Shown: positions 24,292-33,489, counted from the stretch's first letter. The stretch is 64,000 bases of DNA from Methanoregula formicica SMSP (GCF_000327485.1 NC_019943.1:1984001-2048000); one strand, 5' to 3'. Notes: a model not told the origin generated them from the sequence alone. Program-made: numbers and translations.

Positions 24292-25473
24292 TTAGAAATC
24301 CGTCATAACCCTGAACTGGTCAATCTCATCACGGTTGAGCTGCTCTAAGAACTCGTCGGCAGCATGGCCGATGTCCTTGCTCGCAGTGATAGCACGGCCG
24401 ACCACGAGGATGTCGGCGCCGGACTTCAGCGCTTCCTTCACAACATCCACGCGGATACCGCCGGCGGTTGCGACCAGCAGCTTGCCGCCTGCCGCCTTCT
24501 TGATGGCCGGGATGTCGCCCCAGGCATGGGCGGTCTCTTCCACATCGATTGCGCGGTGGAGCTCCACGATGTCAGGTTTTACTTTCAGGCTCGCGATCAG
24601 TTTTGCCGGGTTCGTGACGTTCAGCATATCGATGATCGAGTAGATGCCGACCTTCCGGGCCTCGGAGATCGCCTTCTCGATGGTGGAGGTCGGGGCAAGG
24701 CCCGAGACCACGACCGCGTCGGCCGTTGCATCGGCCGCCATGCGGGCTTCGAGATTGCCGGTGTCGAGGATCTTCATGTCCGCGATGATGAACGCGTTCG
24801 GGCGGAGTTTCCGGATCTCGCCAAGCACCGAGAGGCCGAACTTCTTGATGAGCGGGGTGCCGGCCTCGATGATCACGTGGTCGTTGTCGGGCACGCTCTT
24901 CAGGACCTGGGCAACCTTGCCCATGTCCACGAGATCCATTGCCACCTGCAGGTACGGCGGGTCCCAGAGCCGGGTAACCTTGAAGCCCATGATGGCATGG
25001 GCTGCACGGTCCTTCTCGAAAACAAGCGTCTTGGTGTCCGGGAACTTCTCGAGCGCCCGGTGGATCGCAAGCTTCGTCGCCCCGTAGTTGTAGCGGTAGA
25101 TCTTGTTGTAGTCCTTTGCATCCGGGTGGACAAACGCCGAGCAGATGATAACGGTGTTCTCGATGTCGAGACCGGCAAAGGCGTTCTCCTCAACGCAGTC
25201 GGCTACAGCCTTCGCAACCGCGGCCTGCACCGGGCCGAACATCTCGTTGACCTGGTCCATGTCCTTCAAGGTGACCTTCGGGATGATGACAGTCGCAGGC
25301 TTGGTCAGCAGGTTCGGGCGTACTACGGCAAGAAGGGGCGTGTGCCCCTGGGAAAGCTGCGAGATCGCGTTTGCGAACGCGTTCCCGACCGGGCCTTCCT
25401 TATCTCCCATAAGGAGGTCGATGTGCGCCAGTTCCGCGCCATCGCCAATCAGTGCTTCTCCGACAAGATACAT
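24292..25473 (-). CDS. fae-hps: bifunctional formaldehyde-activating enzyme / 3-hexulose-6-phosphate synthase
   Basis: 393 residues. The N-terminal Fae domain (about 1-160: MYLVGEALIGDGAELAHIDL, catalytic His in AHID) condenses formaldehyde with tetrahydromethanopterin. The C-terminal Hps domain (about 170-393: LWDPPYLQVAMDLVDMGKVA, IIADMKILDTG, VVVSGLAPTSTIEKA, DILVVGRAIT) interconverts ribulose-5-phosphate plus formaldehyde and hexulose-6-phosphate. In methanogens the fusion supplies pentoses from hexoses and traps formaldehyde. ATG 25473 has CGGAG six bases upstream; the open frame continues to 25626 but that part does not match the family. Confidence 0.96.
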   Translation of the reverse strand: MYLVGEALIGDGAELAHIDLLMGDKEGPVGNAFANAISQLSQGHTPLLAVVRPNLLTKPATVIIPKVTLKDMDQVNEMFGPVQAAVAKAVADCVEENAFAGLDIENTVIICSAFVHPDAKDYNKIYRYNYGATKLAIHRALEKFPDTKTLVFEKDRAAHAIMGFKVTRLWDPPYLQVAMDLVDMGKVAQVLKSVPDNDHVIIEAGTPLIKKFGLSVLGEIRKLRPNAFIIADMKILDTGNLEARMAADATADAVVVSGLAPTSTIEKAISEARKVGIYSIIDMLNVTNPAKLIASLKVKPDIVELHRAIDVEETAHAWGDIPAIKKAAGGKLLVATAGGIRVDVVKEALKSGADILVVGRAITASKDIGHAADEFLEQLNRDEIDQFRVMTDF

Positions 25474-25663
25474 GGAATACTCCGTGTTGCTAATTATCTG
25501 CCGTTTATCTATGATAAAGTTACGAGCCGGGCTCTGAACCGTAGGGACGATCGCACCATCCCGCACACAGTTTGGTATAATATATGAGGCCCGCGCCGGG
25601 CTCAAAGAGGCACCGAGGAGAGGCACCGAGGCTGTGACTCGTTGCAGGCGGCCGTTGCCGTGC

Positions 25664-26227
25664 CTATCCTGCGATCATGTGCGAGAGAAGGATATTCAGC
25701 CCGATCGCGATCAGGATAAGGCCACCCGCGATCTCGATCCGTTTCCCGAGAACGGACTTGAGCTGTATTCCCGATAAAACACCCGCACACGAAAAAATGA
25801 AGGCCACGATCCCAATGATGAGAGCGGGCATAAGCACATCCATGTGGAGGAATGCAAAGGACACACCCACCGCAAGAGCATCGATGCTTGTTGCAAAAGA
25901 GAGAAGCATCACCGGAACAAAGGCAAGGTTGCTGATCTTCTCTTCTTCTTCCCCGGTTTCCAGCCCTTCATGGATCATCTTTGCGCCAATGACCGCGAGC
26001 AGGATGAACGCCACCCAGTGATCGAACCCGGCAATAAACACCGTTAATCCGGTGCCGGCAGCCCATCCAACCAGCGTCATGCCGGCCTGGAAACTCCCAA
26101 AGCAGAGCGCAATGATGAGCGCTGTTTTCAAAAGATTTGCCTTTGTCGATGTCCCGATGGCAAGAGAGACTGCCAGGCAGTCCATTGCAAGCGCGATGCC
26201 AATGAGAACGGGGGTGACGAGGTCCAT
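25664..26227 (-). CDS. mntP: manganese efflux pump MntP
   Basis: 187 residues with six helices in a two-fold repeat. The conserved acidic membrane motifs are IGIALAMDCLAVSLAIGTS and LSFATSIDALAVGVSFAF. A cytoplasmic loop is acidic (EGLETGEEEEK). MntP exports Mn2+. The start at 26227 (MDLVTPVL) is the family start; the frame extends to 26278 without similarity. CCTTATTTCCCCC about 20-35 bases upstream looks like the promoter, shared with the next gene's promoter. Confidence 0.93.
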   Translation of the reverse strand: MDLVTPVLIGIALAMDCLAVSLAIGTSTKANLLKTALIIALCFGSFQAGMTLVGWAAGTGLTVFIAGFDHWVAFILLAVIGAKMIHEGLETGEEEEKISNLAFVPVMLLSFATSIDALAVGVSFAFLHMDVLMPALIIGIVAFIFSCAGVLSGIQLKSVLGKRIEIAGGLILIAIGLNILLSHMIAG

Positions 26228-26239
26228 GGATTTGTTAAT

Positions 26240-26262
26240 TGTTCGAGCCGGGGGAAATAAGG
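26240..26262 (-). promoter_or_regulatory. promoter element of mntP (CTTATTTCCCCCGGC)
   Basis: Minus-strand CCTTATTTCCCCCGGC about 20-35 bases before ATG 26227. The same CTTTATTTCCCCCGGC sits at a similar distance before the PhzF gene (27095-27112). The TTATTT part would be the TATA box, giving a very short leader. Confidence 0.45.
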
Positions 26263-26296
26263 GCACTGGACGCTCCACGATTATTCAGATGAACGA

Positions 26297-27088
26297 TTAT
26301 ACGAGGAGTTTTCCCGAGAAGACCTGCACCGCATTGCCCGAAAGGATGATCCGGTCGCCCGCAAGTCTCACTCGTACCGATCCTCCCCGTACTGAGCACT
26401 GGAACCCGGTCATCTCCGTCTTGTTCAGCTTCTCTCCCCAGTACGGCGCAAGGCAGCAGTGGGCCGAGCCGGTCACCGGGTCCTCGGGCACGCCAACGGC
26501 CGGCGCAAAGAACCGTGAGACAAAGTCAAAATGCGGCAGATCGGATACCGCCGTAACAATGATGCCCCGCGCCTTGATGAGGGCGAGTGCCTCCATGTCC
26601 GGTTCCAGGCTGCATACATCATCGGCAAGGGGAAGCTCGACAAGGATGTCGAACCGGTTCCGGCCGGTGTAGAGCGGCTCGATCCCAAGCGCCTGACCGA
26701 GGCCGGGGATCGCCATGGAGGTCTTCGGGGGTTCGGCCGGGAAGTCCATGCTGATCCAGTCGCCGTCCTTTCGGGCTGTCAGCCTGCCGGAGAGCGTTTC
26801 GAAAACGATCTCCCGGTCTTCTGGAACGCGGCGGGTCTCGTAGAGAACTGACGCTGCCGCAAGTGTTGCATGCCCGCACAGCTCGATCTCCTTTGCGGGC
26901 GTGAACCACCGCAGCCGCCAGCCCTGCCCCTCAGGGGAGAGGAACGCGGTCTCGGAGTGCTTCAGCTCGGCGGCCACCTGCTGCATCCATGTATCGTCAG
27001 CCGGGCCGTCCGGGATACAGACACCCGCCGTGTTCCCGCGGAACGGTGAACTCGTGAAGGCGTCAACGAGGTGCAGTTCTGCTTCCAT
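26297..27088 (-). CDS. PhzF family isomerase/epimerase-like protein
   Basis: 263 residues, normal for PhzF. Family motifs are LHLVDAFTSSPFRGNTAGVC at the start, the catalytic-Glu region LKHSETAFLSPE, LCGHATLAAASVLYE, and the late GVPEDPVTGSAHCCLAPYW. Members fold like diaminopimelate epimerase, but most substrates are unknown. Start chosen at 27088 (MEAELHL); the frame to 27136 includes promoter sequence. Confidence 0.93.
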   Translation of the reverse strand: MEAELHLVDAFTSSPFRGNTAGVCIPDGPADDTWMQQVAAELKHSETAFLSPEGQGWRLRWFTPAKEIELCGHATLAAASVLYETRRVPEDREIVFETLSGRLTARKDGDWISMDFPAEPPKTSMAIPGLGQALGIEPLYTGRNRFDILVELPLADDVCSLEPDMEALALIKARGIIVTAVSDLPHFDFVSRFFAPAVGVPEDPVTGSAHCCLAPYWGEKLNKTEMTGFQCSVRGGSVRVRLAGDRIILSGNAVQVFSGKLLV

Positions 27089-27094
27089 GGAAGA

Positions 27095-27112
27095 GAGGTT
27101 GCGTGCCGGGGG
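27095..27112 (-). promoter_or_regulatory. promoter element of the PhzF gene
   Basis: Minus-strand CTTTATTTCCCCCGGC, about 20-25 bases upstream of ATG 27088, shares 15 bases with the mntP promoter element. The mRNA would be leaderless or nearly so. Confidence 0.45.
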
Positions 27113-27163
27113 AAATAAAGGATCGGGAGAGGGCACGGGAAAAGAAAATCTTAAGAGAAAACG

Positions 27164-27337
27164 TGGGGTTGGTGAGATTTGAACTCACGATCGACGGGTC
27201 TCTCCGACATGCGCATCAGTGCTCCAACGGGTCATCATAGAATGTTTCTCAGTAGACCCATTGTTCATCATCTGCGAGCACGAAAGAACGCAAAGACCGC
27301 TGGAGCCCGTCGCCATACCGGGCTAGGCCACAACCCC
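27164..27337 (-). tRNA. tRNA-Trp (CCA) with a 100-base intron
   Basis: Minus strand: acceptor GGGGTTG pairs with CAACCCC (discriminator A at 27164; CCA not encoded). D arm lies around GGCCTAGCCCGGTATGGC. The anticodon stem ACGGG/CCCGT encloses the loop CTCCAGA, giving anticodon CCA. The T arm is GTGAG-TTCAAAT-CTCAC. The intron (27299-27200) lies between positions 37 and 38, the classic site for euryarchaeal tRNA-Trp. The mature tRNA is 74 bases. TATA-like sequence (27373-27394) lies 35-55 bases upstream. Confidence 0.95.
27200..27299 (-). ncRNA. box C/D guide RNA in the tRNA-Trp intron
   Basis: On the minus strand the intron has box C ATGATGA (27271-27265), D' CTGA (27252-27249), C' ATGATGA (27238-27232) and D CTGA (27219-27216). 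The D guide pairs over ten positions (one G-U) with the anticodon region GCUCCAGCGG; the N+5 rule selects C34. The D' guide pairs with AGACCCGU at the intron-exon 2 junction and selects position 39. In other Euryarchaeota this intron directs 2'-O-methylation of nucleotides 34 and 39 of its own pre-tRNA. Here residue 39 is C, so Cm39 rather than Um39 is predicted. Confidence 0.92.
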
Positions 27338-27496
27338 TCACGCCAGCAGGGACGGTATTCCCATACTGACTCAATAAAATCGCACTGTATAAACTTAAGA
27401 GTTTTGTTCCCGTGCCGGCCCGGGCAAGAGGGCAGGTGCACCACTTCCGCCACGGATCATCACGCATATAAAATCCCATGCCCCAGTACTGGTGCA
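27338..27496. promoter_or_regulatory. promoters for tRNA-Trp (minus) and acyl-CoA synthetase (plus)
   Basis: Toward tRNA-Trp, minus-strand TTTATACAG (27386-27394) and ATTTTATT (27373-27380) are TATA candidates. Toward the synthetase, ATATAAAAT (27467-27475) lies about 22-30 bases before ATG 27497, so that mRNA is probably leaderless. I looked for a second tRNA around 27400-27460 and found none that folds. Confidence 0.5.
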
Positions 27497-29197
27497 ATGG
27501 TCGAGGGCAGTTACACGTGCGGAACATCAGCAGTCCCCCTGCTGGGCATGACCATCGGCGAGATGGTCGATAGTATTGCGGCAAAATACCCGGACACCGA
27601 TGCGGTCGTGTCCATGCACCAGAATATCCGGTGGACCTACAAGGAATTCCTCGAACAGGTGGACACCGTTGCCCGGGCACTGATGGGCCTTGGCGTAGAG
27701 AAGGGCAACCGCGTCGGCATCTGGGCGATGAACTATGCCGAGTGGGTCGTGGTGCAGTTTGCCACCTCCAAGATCGGCGCCATCATGGTGAACATCAACC
27801 CGGCGTACCGGACCTACGAGCTCGAGTACGTGCTCAAGCAGGCCGAGATCCAGACCCTGATCGTCCAGGGCCGGTTCAAGACCTCGGACTACGTGGGAAT
27901 GTTCTACGAGGCCTGCCCCGAGGTGTATGAATGCAAGCCCGGCAAGATCGCAAGCGAGAAGTTCCCGTTCTTAAAGCACGCGATCTTCCTTGGTGACATC
28001 CCCTATAACGGCATGTTCACGTGGGGGGATTTCCTGAAAAAATCCGAGGAGATCTCTGTTGACGAACTGAAAGAGCGTGGCGAGGGACTCACCTTTGACG
28101 ATCCCATCAACATCCAGTACACGAGCGGCACCACGGGATTCCCGAAAGGTGTTGTCCTGACGCACCACAATGTCCTCAACAACGGGTACATCATCGGAGA
28201 AGGCATGGGCTTTTCCGACAAGGACCGGCTCTGCATTCCCGTCCCGTTCTACCACTGTTTCGGCATGGTCCTCTCCAACCTCGCCTGCGTCACCCATGGC
28301 TCGACCATGGTCCTGCCCGCACCGACCTTCGACGCCGAGGAAGTCCTCAAGACCGTCGAGAAGGAGCACTGCACGGCTCTCCACGGCGTCCCGACCATGT
28401 TCATCGCCGAGCTCGCCCACCCGAACTTCGCGAAGTACGACCTCCGTTCCCTCCGGACCGGCATCATGGCCGGTTCTCCCTGCCCCATTGAAGTGATGAA
28501 AGAAGTCAACACCCGGATGAATATGAGCGAGATCGTGATCGTGTACGGCCAGACCGAGACTGCTCCCGGCGTCACCATGACCACGACAAAGGACCCGCTC
28601 GACCGCCGGGTCACGACCGTTGGCCGGGCATTCCCGCACACCGAGCTCAAGATCATCGACCCCAATACCGGCAAGATCGTCCCCACGGGAGCGATTGGCG
28701 AGATCTGCGCTCGTGGCTACTGCGTGATGAAGTGCTACTACAACAATCCCGCGGCCACCCATGCAACGCTCGACAAGGATCGCTGGAACCATACGGGAGA
28801 CCTCGGCACCATGGACGATGAGGGATATTTCAAGATCGTTGGCCGGCTCAAGGACATGGTGATCCGGGGCGGCGAGAACATCTATCCCCGCGAGATCGAA
28901 GAGTTCCTGCACCACCACGAGAAGATCTCCGATGTCTACATCACAGGGGTGCCGGATGTCAAGTACGGAGAGGAGCTTTGCGCCTGGGTGAAACTGAAAC
29001 CGGGCGTGACCATGACCGAGCAGGAGGTCAAGGACTATTGCAAAGGGAAGATCGCCCGGTACAAGATCCCCCGGTACGTGCTGTTCGTGCAGGAGTTCCC
29101 GATCACAATCTCGGGAAAGATCCAGAAGTTCAAGATGCGCGAAGAATCAATCAAGGTGCTCGGCCTGGAAGAGGCTGCGCATATCCAGACAGCGTAA
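27497..29197 (+). CDS. AMP-binding acyl-CoA synthetase (medium/long-chain type)
   Basis: 566 residues, ANL superfamily. Core motifs are [20 protein letters not shown] (P-loop), [57 protein letters not shown] and the C-terminal catalytic Lys region [14 protein letters not shown]. It activates a carboxylic acid as acyl-AMP and forms acyl-CoA. The chain length cannot be read from sequence. ATG 27497 is used because the frame upstream of it crosses the tRNA-Trp gene. A TATA box 25 bases upstream implies a leaderless message. Confidence 0.92.
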   Translation: MVEGSYTCGTSAVPLLGMTIGEMVDSIAAKYPDTDAVVSMHQNIRWTYKEFLEQVDTVARALMGLGVEKGNRVGIWAMNYAEWVVVQFATSKIGAIMVNINPAYRTYELEYVLKQAEIQTLIVQGRFKTSDYVGMFYEACPEVYECKPGKIASEKFPFLKHAIFLGDIPYNGMFTWGDFLKKSEEISVDELKERGEGLTFDDPINIQYTSGTTGFPKGVVLTHHNVLNNGYIIGEGMGFSDKDRLCIPVPFYHCFGMVLSNLACVTHGSTMVLPAPTFDAEEVLKTVEKEHCTALHGVPTMFIAELAHPNFAKYDLRSLRTGIMAGSPCPIEVMKEVNTRMNMSEIVIVYGQTETAPGVTMTTTKDPLDRRVTTVGRAFPHTELKIIDPNTGKIVPTGAIGEICARGYCVMKCYYNNPAATHATLDKDRWNHTGDLGTMDDEGYFKIVGRLKDMVIRGGENIYPREIEEFLHHHEKISDVYITGVPDVKYGEELCAWVKLKPGVTMTEQEVKDYCKGKIARYKIPRYVLFVQEFPITISGKIQKFKMREESIKVLGLEEAAHIQTA

Positions 29198-29613
29198 CTT
29201 TTTTTCGTGATATTCATCATTCACGAAATCAGAGATCGCTGGTACGTTCTTCTCATCCCCGAGGCCCGATGGCCTCTTGGAACCTGAAGAAGCTGCGGAC
29301 ATCGAGATGGCGGATCCATCAGGATTTTCCTTTTTTATCCCAATCGTTGCGGAGTTACGGATGACATACAATCATACCGAAAACTTACACCGCGGGTTTT
29401 TCATAAAGGCTCCGGCTTGGCAGAAAAGCCGGTTCGGGCATGCCAGCGCAGGGGTTTTCCAATAATTTTGTAAAAAAAACGGGACATTTTATACAACGCG
29501 ATTTACATCCATATAAAAATTTTGGTTTTCATCGGTAGAAAACGGGGAAAAGTGGTGCATATACTTAAGTATCCGATAAATTAATGTACAATCGTTAACT
29601 CCGGAGAGAGAGG
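29198..29613. promoter_or_regulatory. intergenic: terminator hairpin, then promoter with ATACTTAAGTAT palindrome
   Basis: A stem TTTCGTGA/TCACGAAA (29203-29228, 8 bp, 10-base loop) sits right after the synthetase stop and a T run. The middle part shows nothing. The last 60 bases have GTGCATATAC (29554-29563), the perfect palindrome ATACTTAAGTAT (29561-29572), and CGGAGAGAGAGG as a strong Shine-Dalgarno before ATG 29614. Confidence 0.5.
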
Positions 29614-31998
29614 ATGAAATTTGAATTACGGATAATCTGCTTTGTTTTTCTGATCGGGTTGTGCCTGGTACCGTCCGCCGTTATGGCGGCAACGAAAATA
29701 ACATGTGATGGTGTTTATACTTATGATGAACTTGATGTCCCACTCATGGAAGGGAAGACGTACTGTTCCCTGAACGCCGATGTCAATTCAACGAAGACAT
29801 TGGGGAATGTAACCTCATTCGATAAGACGTTTACCCTCCAATCCAATGGCCATACGATCCTTCTCAACAATACCCTCCGGTTCAACGGTGTCGGTAAAAC
29901 AGTCACATTTGCGGATGCTGCACGCTTCCAGTACGATCCGGATGGTACCAATGATCGGTTCCTCGATGCAAGCCTGATTAAGCTGGATGGCACTAGCATG
30001 ACCATTACCACTAATGGGAATCCAGTCCTTTCAGCCGGATCGTTCAGCAAAACGGGGATTAATGTCAGCGGGAACAGCAACAATCTCGGTGCCTGGGAAA
30101 TTTCCGGCTCGTCAATCTCCCCGATTGTCAATGTTTCCGGTTCCCAGAACCAGATCACCCTCTCATCTTCTTCAACGGTAGCATCCTCGCTGGCAGCGGC
30201 AAAGGGGATAAACCTTGTCGGAGATTCCAACACAATCTCCTTTAACACCACAAACATCACGGCAGCCGGGGGGAAAGTATGGCTTGAATCCACTGCATCT
30301 GGAAATACTTTGTCAGATACCGGGTTTGTGCCGGTAGTATACATATACAACGGGACTGCGGTAAAAAACACATATGCATGGTATTTCTTTAACGAAAGCT
30401 GGTCACCCTCCGGATTAAACCAGAATATGACTATCAACGTCACTCATTGTCTCCCCCTTGCCGGGAATGTGGGAATATCTGCAAATTTCACCAATATGTC
30501 GGGCACTGTCACAGATCAGCACACGAATACATCCCTTGATGTGGTCAATGGCTATTCCGGAGGACTCCTGTTCAATTATACCAAGAATACTGTTTTTTAC
30601 AAGTTCCCTGCAGAGATCCCTGTCAATATAACATTTGGTGACAACTCATTCGGGAGCTCATACCAGGAATTCAAAATCGGTACTGTTGTAGTCCTGAACT
30701 TCGATCCTGTACATTCTGTCACCATGCCCAGCGGGATGCAGTTCAATGAGACGCAGACCACCAACTGGTCGACTATCCCGGACTTCACTGCCGCATCCAA
30801 CCTTCGCTTTGTTGCCGAAGATGCAGCAACACACACACTCCGCGGTAACCTGAGTTTCTCAGACATCCTTGATCTGACAGATCCGACAACCGGTTCCGCC
30901 CTTCAAAACCTCGGTAATAACCTGAACATCGCTTCTGCGGGAAACAGCATAGACCTTATTGTATCTTCTGCAGGAATGTCAGCATTCAACAAGAAAGCAA
31001 TCTTAACCGTCTACCCAACGGGATTTAACTTTGCATCAGGAAATGACATCAAGATCACTGCCACAACGGATGCTGGTACATCCTATGTCCTTTATAACAA
31101 AGGCATATGGCTTGATAAAGCTGGATTTGTTGCCACTGGCGACGATGTAACGATCGGCTCCGGCTGGATCCGACTCCCGGTCCAACACTTCAGCAAATAT
31201 GATTTCGGCGAGGGGTCATCCGGCAGCGGATCCAGCAGCGGATCATCCACGAGCGGGAATGGCGGCAGTTCCGATCCCCCTGGAATGACCTCAGTTTCAA
31301 AGACAAAGGATGTGGTTAATGTCGGAGGCGGTTCGGCCGTGACAAGCGTGGAGGCAGTTGGTACTAACCTTGGGAAAAATCTTGTCATCACCGCCCGACC
31401 GGTGAGCCCCCTGCCCTCGACCATCAAATCACTTTCAACACCCGTTTACCAATATATCTCAATCACGACTAGTACTATCCCCGGTACACTCAGCCAGGCA
31501 ATTCTCTCATTCAATGTACCAAAATCATGGCTCTCTGCTAACGCGCTCACGAAAGGGGATATCGTCATGATGCACTATGTCAACGGACAGTGGCAAGCAC
31601 TCGAGACCCGGTTTATCTCAGAAAACGCAGACTCCGTGAGGTATGAGGCAATCTCCCCGAGTTTCTCCTACTTTGCAATCGCTTACCAGCAGAATGGCAC
31701 AAACATGTCGGCAGTATCAACATCATCAGCTACCACTGCAGTAGTTACTATGTCTTCGGATAAGATGTCCTCCGGCATGAACCCTACGACCCCAAGGATA
31801 ACGGTGGCATCGATCACAACAACACAAACAACGGTTGCATCATCATCCCTGTTGTCGCCACCTGTTGAAGGGACGCCCATTTCGATAATGGTTGTAACCG
31901 GAATACTTGGGGTCGCGGCAATCATCATGGGGGCATTCCTTGTTCACCGGCGGTCGGTGCGCCGTCAGAACCCTACATTATTTGATAATTCAAGATAA
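29614..31998 (+). CDS. large secreted surface protein with PGF-pre-PGF domain and C-terminal anchor
   Basis: 794 residues. Signal peptide at 1-25 (FLIGLCLVPSAVMA). The N-terminal half is repetitive and beta-helix-like (ISGSSISPIVNVSGSQNQIT; GINLVGDSNTISFNTTNIT), rich in potential Asn glycosylation sites. A Gly/Ser linker at about 535-555 is followed by a PGF-pre-PGF-type domain (about 560-690: VVNVGGGSAVTSVEAVGTNL; LSFNVPKSWLS; VMMHYVNGQWQAL). Then come a Thr/Ser-rich stalk and a C-terminal helix (ISIMVVTGILGVAAIIMGAF) with a basic tail. Likely a cell-envelope or adhesion protein. Confidence 0.85.
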   Translation: MKFELRIICFVFLIGLCLVPSAVMAATKITCDGVYTYDELDVPLMEGKTYCSLNADVNSTKTLGNVTSFDKTFTLQSNGHTILLNNTLRFNGVGKTVTFADAARFQYDPDGTNDRFLDASLIKLDGTSMTITTNGNPVLSAGSFSKTGINVSGNSNNLGAWEISGSSISPIVNVSGSQNQITLSSSSTVASSLAAAKGINLVGDSNTISFNTTNITAAGGKVWLESTASGNTLSDTGFVPVVYIYNGTAVKNTYAWYFFNESWSPSGLNQNMTINVTHCLPLAGNVGISANFTNMSGTVTDQHTNTSLDVVNGYSGGLLFNYTKNTVFYKFPAEIPVNITFGDNSFGSSYQEFKIGTVVVLNFDPVHSVTMPSGMQFNETQTTNWSTIPDFTAASNLRFVAEDAATHTLRGNLSFSDILDLTDPTTGSALQNLGNNLNIASAGNSIDLIVSSAGMSAFNKKAILTVYPTGFNFASGNDIKITATTDAGTSYVLYNKGIWLDKAGFVATGDDVTIGSGWIRLPVQHFSKYDFGEGSSGSGSSSGSSTSGNGGSSDPPGMTSVSKTKDVVNVGGGSAVTSVEAVGTNLGKNLVITARPVSPLPSTIKSLSTPVYQYISITTSTIPGTLSQAILSFNVPKSWLSANALTKGDIVMMHYVNGQWQALETRFISENADSVRYEAISPSFSYFAIAYQQNGTNMSAVSTSSATTAVVTMSSDKMSSGMNPTTPRITVASITTTQTTVASSSLLSPPVEGTPISIMVVTGILGVAAIIMGAFLVHRRSVRRQNPTLFDNSR

Positions 31999-32158
31999 TT
32001 TTTTAATTATAGAACGGGAGACACGAGGGAGGAATCCTTCGAATAGTATAGTATGTTTTCTCTTTTGGACTTTTTCCTGCCGAAACAGATAAAGCAGAAC
32101 CTCTTTTTTGGATTCAAAGGGAAAAACTATTTCTCCAGAACAACTCATTCTGCATCAT

Positions 32159-32584
32159 ATGAACGGTGATCGTCTCATGCCGGTTCTTGGCTTTGTGCTT
32201 ATTATCCTTGCTGCATCTACCATGGCGGGATGTATATCGCCGAAGACTGAGACAACGGTGCCGGAGACCATCACCTCGATACCGCAGAACTTCAATGCAA
32301 ACGACTGCTTCTTCCAGGTCGATGATTCTGCGCACAGCATGAATTACGGGCCGGTGCGGGAGATCACGATCACCGGTCATGTCAGCAACATCTGCAGCAT
32401 CCCGATGGACAAGCTCACGGTGCGGGCAACATTCTATGACACTACCGGAAAACGACTCGCTTCGGCCGACGGGTATGCCGGGCGTGTCGGGTACCACGAG
32501 ATCGTGCCATTCACGCTCACGGCAGATATTCCCTCGGACGCCGGTGCGTTCAGGTACACCCTGGAACCGGTATTTCTCCGGTAA
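32159..32584 (+). CDS. small lipoprotein, FxLYD-like
   Basis: About 141 residues from ATG 32159. A hydrophobic leader ends in a lipobox (ASTMAGC). The mature domain has one beta-sandwich-like unit (VREITITGHVSNICSIPMDK; KLTVRATFYDTTGKRLASAD), typical of FxLYD-type archaeal lipoproteins. Two cysteines (in NDCFF and NICSI) may form a disulfide. A longer frame to 32108 would bury the leader, so I reject it. Function unknown. Confidence 0.75.
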   Translation: MNGDRLMPVLGFVLIILAASTMAGCISPKTETTVPETITSIPQNFNANDCFFQVDDSAHSMNYGPVREITITGHVSNICSIPMDKLTVRATFYDTTGKRLASADGYAGRVGYHEIVPFTLTADIPSDAGAFRYTLEPVFLR

Positions 32585-32605
32585 CCGGGAAGAGCGCTCT
32601 CCCGT

Positions 32606-33176
32606 TTAGCCCACGCGGTAACCGGTGTAGTCCATCTGCGCCGCAATCTTTTTTCGCACTTCAGGCCCGGCGATGGTTTCGCACAGGTACAGGCCGAGAT
32701 CGATGCCTGCTGTCACCCCGCCGGCCGTGATGATGTTCCCTTCATCAACGATCCGGTCCGGCAGGACTTCGCCCGCGAAGTGATTCAGGAATCCCGCAAA
32801 CTGCGGGTGCGTTGTCGCCCGCTTTCCCTTTCAGCAAACCGGCAGCCCCGAGCAGGAGCGATCCGCCGCAAAGGGCTGCAACCGTTGTTCTAGGAGAGGC
32901 CACCGCGATCCAGCGCAGGAATTCCGGGTCCTTCATGAGCGGCTGGATCCCGTCGCCGCCCGGAACGATGACATAATCATATTCTGAGAGATCGGGTGCT
33001 GCCCTGTCGGCTGCAAGCCGGGCCCCTTCCGATGACCGGACATCTCCCGTGCGGGAGCAGATATCGTACGTAAGATCGGGAACAAATCCCATGGTCTTCA
33101 GCCGGGTCAGGGGATCATAGGCACCGGCAAAATCGAGCAGGGTGAGATTATCGTACACAACAAACGCGATCTTCAT
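32606..33176 (-). pseudogene. DJ-1/PfpI family protein, frameshifted
   Basis: The frame from ATG 33176 encodes a good DJ-1/PfpI N-terminus (MKIAFVVYDNLTLLDFAGAY; YVIVPGGDG; catalytic elbow VAALCGGSLLLGAAGLLKGK). It then runs into nonsense after about residue 117. Shifting by one base at GGGAAAGCGG (about 32812-32821) restores a typical C-terminus (THPQFAGFLNHFAGEVLPDR, GNIITAGGVTAGIDLGLYLC), ending at TAA 32608-32606. One extra A therefore breaks an otherwise intact gene of about 190 codons. This is either a recent mutation or a sequencing error. Confidence 0.85.
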
Positions 33177-33206
33177 GGGAAATTTCTCCAGGATAAGAAA
33201 AATGGA

Positions 33207-33416
33207 TCAGAGGACGCCGAACAACGCAATATACGACGTCGAGATCATAATGACGAGGAGCACGATCAGGATCTTGTACCCGCAGGTCTCGCAGATACCG
33301 AGGAACGAGGGATTCTTCCCCTGATCGTACGATTCCGAACAGATGCGGCATGCCCGCGAATTCTCACCGTGCCCTGAGTGATCGTGATGATTGAATGCCT
33401 CGTGATGATGGGTCAT
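33207..33416 (-). CDS. small His-rich, two-CxxC, single-helix membrane protein
   Basis: 69 residues. The N-terminus is histidine-rich (MTHHHEAFNHHDHSGHGE), followed by two CxxC pairs (RACRICSES and GICETCGY) that form a likely zinc ribbon. A C-terminal membrane helix follows (ILIVLLVIMISTSYIALFGV). I do not recognise the family. A TTTTACC box about 30 bases upstream suggests a short leader. Metal binding at the membrane surface is a reasonable inference. Confidence 0.65.
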   Translation of the reverse strand: MTHHHEAFNHHDHSGHGENSRACRICSESYDQGKNPSFLGICETCGYKILIVLLVIMISTSYIALFGVL

Positions 33417-33489
33417 AGTACCGTCATTTGTCGGTAAAAGGGTAAAACGCTGTCGACCTTTTCCGGCGAAAAATACGTTCTTTGCACGG

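Noticed and set aside
24364-25587. 407-codon plus-strand frame opposite Fae-Hps
   Set aside because: Mirror frame of a conserved gene; composition typical of antisense frames (His/Arg/Asp-rich) and no similarity I recognise.
27395-27475. Possible second tRNA upstream of tRNA-Trp
   Set aside because: I could not find a consistent acceptor stem, anticodon arm and T arm.
27179-27496. N-terminal extension of the acyl-CoA synthetase
   Set aside because: The extension runs through tRNA-Trp and a TATA box at 27467-27475; the family start matches ATG 27497.
29277-29465. 62-codon frame downstream of the acyl-CoA synthetase
   Set aside because: No ribosome site, no recognisable domain, weak codon pattern; likely random.
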